Position numbers and translations under genes: made by a program. A stretch of DNA of 7,265 nt from positions 1-7,265 of the forward strand of contig PWFM01000165.1 in assembly GCA_003553895.1 (NCBI GenBank), written 5' to 3'. Shown piece after piece: positions 6,123 to 7,265 of this stretch. Within the stretch, counting starts at the first letter, position 1, and every line of letters starts with the position of its first letter. The notes beneath the pieces are model-generated. The model was not told the DNA's origin. It made no database searches and saw only the letters and a list, made by a program, of their open reading frames with translations. Origin of the DNA: Syntrophomonadaceae bacterium (GTDB lineage: Bacteria; Bacillota; Dethiobacteria; DTU022).

Positions 6123-7243
6123 TGTTTCACCTCTTCAACCAGGCGGTATGCTGTTTGTAAAGCCTCTGGATCATCCCTTTCTGCCAGCCGGTTTAAGAAA
6201 CGGTAAGGAAAAGAACCTTCCGGGTAGTGGGCGGCGATTACAGCGGGAGTAATTTTTAAAGTCAGATCACTATCGTCTATTTCAAGGTAAAGCAGCTCTT
6301 CTTGCCAGTTATTGTAGGCTAGATAACGAGCTTTGTAATCTTCTTCAGGCAGAGTTCCGGAGAGTCTTAGCTTGACCAGGGTCTGTCCGGCTTCAGCAAA
6401 ACCGGCCAGATCCCGCTGCAGATTTTCAAGATCTTCCCTGTTTCGGACCTGGCCGTGTATTTCAGTAAAACAAAAACGGCCTGTTTCGATCAAACGGCTC
6501 AGCGAGCGCCCCGACTCGTCAATCTCCGTAATCCACGCTCGCCCTTGATGGCGGCAGTCAAAGCCATCCGGTTCGGGGGTTCCGGCATATATAAAAGGCC
6601 TGTTTTCGGCCACTTTTTGATCAGGGTGAGAAATATGGGTATGACCCAGGCAAATGTGATCCAGGTTGAGGGAAACCAGTTCTGCTTCTTCCATCGGGTA
6701 ATACAGGTTTTCAAAATCAGGTGAAATGCCACTTACTGCGCCGTGGGCTACTCCGATGTGCCATCTGCCCTGCGGTTTTTCAACAAGTTCTTTGATCCAG
6801 CCCAGGCGGTTGGTTGGGGAATGCTTGGCATCGCAAGGAGCAGGGTAGAGCACTGCTTCAATGCCGTAATCATGAAGGGGATAGGGTTTCATATCTGTCA
6901 GCAGGAGCAGTTCTTCCGGGGCCCTTTCTCTAAACTCGGACCAGAGCGATCCATATGGTTCATAATAGTCGTGGTTGCCGGGTAAAATGGCCACACAACC
7001 CTGGAAGCGGCTCAAGGTTTCTACCGCCCTTTTGACCACCACAGAGGCTATGTTAACCCGGTGAAACAGGTCTCCGGCAATAATCATCAGCCGGCATTGC
7101 TCTTTATTGCCCCGTGCTACCAGTCCGCTCAGGGTATCAAACCTGGCTTCGCTCAGCTTTTCCCGCACTTCTTCGGGGTAATCACGGTTTCTAAAAGTCA
7201 TACCCAGGTGCAGGTCGGCCGTATGTAATATTTTTAAAGACAA
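6119..7243 (-). CDS. Mre11/SbcD-like (YhaO-like) metallophosphoesterase, DNA repair exonuclease
   Basis: This 374-residue protein is a calcineurin-like phosphoesterase of the Mre11/SbcD group. All metal-ligand motifs are present in order: HTADLHLG (Asp10, His12), AGDLFHR (Asp58), PGNHDYY (Asn90, His91), AHG (His167) and LGHTH (His201, His203). Such enzymes use two Mn ions for 3'-5' exonuclease and endonuclease activity on DNA ends when bound to a Rad50-type ATPase. Residues from about 255 to the end form a C-terminal region that probably contains the capping and partner-binding parts; I cannot assign them in detail. The start is TTG at 7243, with GGGGAGGGG about seven bases upstream and the motif-bearing N-terminus KILHTADLH immediately after. 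The stop TGA overlaps the ATG of the ATPase gene by four bases. Only 22 bases upstream are visible, so the promoter and any further operon genes are outside. The E. coli name sbcD would overstate the identity; B. subtilis YhaO is an equally close type. Confidence 0.92.
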   Translation of the reverse strand: MSLKILHTADLHLGMTFRNRDYPEEVREKLSEARFDTLSGLVARGNKEQCRLMIIAGDLFHRVNIASVVVKRAVETLSRFQGCVAILPGNHDYYEPYGSLWSEFRERAPEELLLLTDMKPYPLHDYGIEAVLYPAPCDAKHSPTNRLGWIKELVEKPQGRWHIGVAHGAVSGISPDFENLYYPMEEAELVSLNLDHICLGHTHISHPDQKVAENRPFIYAGTPEPDGFDCRHQGRAWITEIDESGRSLSRLIETGRFCFTEIHGQVRNREDLENLQRDLAGFAEAGQTLVKLRLSGTLPEEDYKARYLAYNNWQEELLYLEIDDSDLTLKITPAVIAAHYPEGSFPYRFLNRLAERDDPEALQTAYRLVEEVKQ

Positions 7244-7265
7244 GCTAACCCCTCCCCGCTCGATA

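Noticed and set aside
3699..7243. Nuclease-ATPase pair as a phage-defence system
   Set aside because: The pair looks like a housekeeping Mre11-Rad50/YhaO-YhaN module, and no other defence-type gene is in the window.

Overview
The window reads as a bacterial chromosome fragment of intermediate GC, with every supported gene on the minus strand, so transcription runs from high to low coordinates. The strong AGGAGG-type ribosome binding sites, a TTG start, a DUF5362-like small membrane protein, a YhaO/YhaN-like nuclease pair and an hbd-thiolase pair suggest a Gram-positive anaerobe of the Firmicutes (clostridial or syntrophic type). That assignment is inference; no rRNA or other marker gene is present.

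In transcription order: (1) 7243-6119 is a Mre11/SbcD-type metallophosphoesterase and 6122-3699 is a Rad50/SbcC-like ATPase. They share an ATGA stop/start overlap and should form one nuclease complex. The ATPase has no CxxC zinc hook; a short strand-rich segment interrupts its coiled coil instead. (2) 3625-3260 is a small multi-pass membrane protein, DUF5362-like, followed closely by a probable intrinsic terminator. (3) 3192-2761 is a PPC/DUF296-domain protein with a conserved histidine motif. (4) 2684-1833 is 3-hydroxyacyl-CoA dehydrogenase (hbd type) and 1793-585 is an acetyl-CoA acetyltransferase-type thiolase, 39 bases apart. Together they interconvert 3-hydroxyacyl-CoA, 3-ketoacyl-CoA and acetyl-CoA in beta-oxidation or butyrate-type metabolism. 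(5) After a 258-base gap, a second, divergent PPC/DUF296 protein starts at 326 and runs off the left edge.

There is no RNA gene, CRISPR array, insertion sequence or phage feature that I can support. The points most worth a second look are the hookless Rad50-like ATPase with unusual active-site residues, the pair of different PPC-domain genes flanking the hbd-thiolase pair, and the substitution at a normally Asn position in the dehydrogenase. None of these by itself demonstrates a new system.
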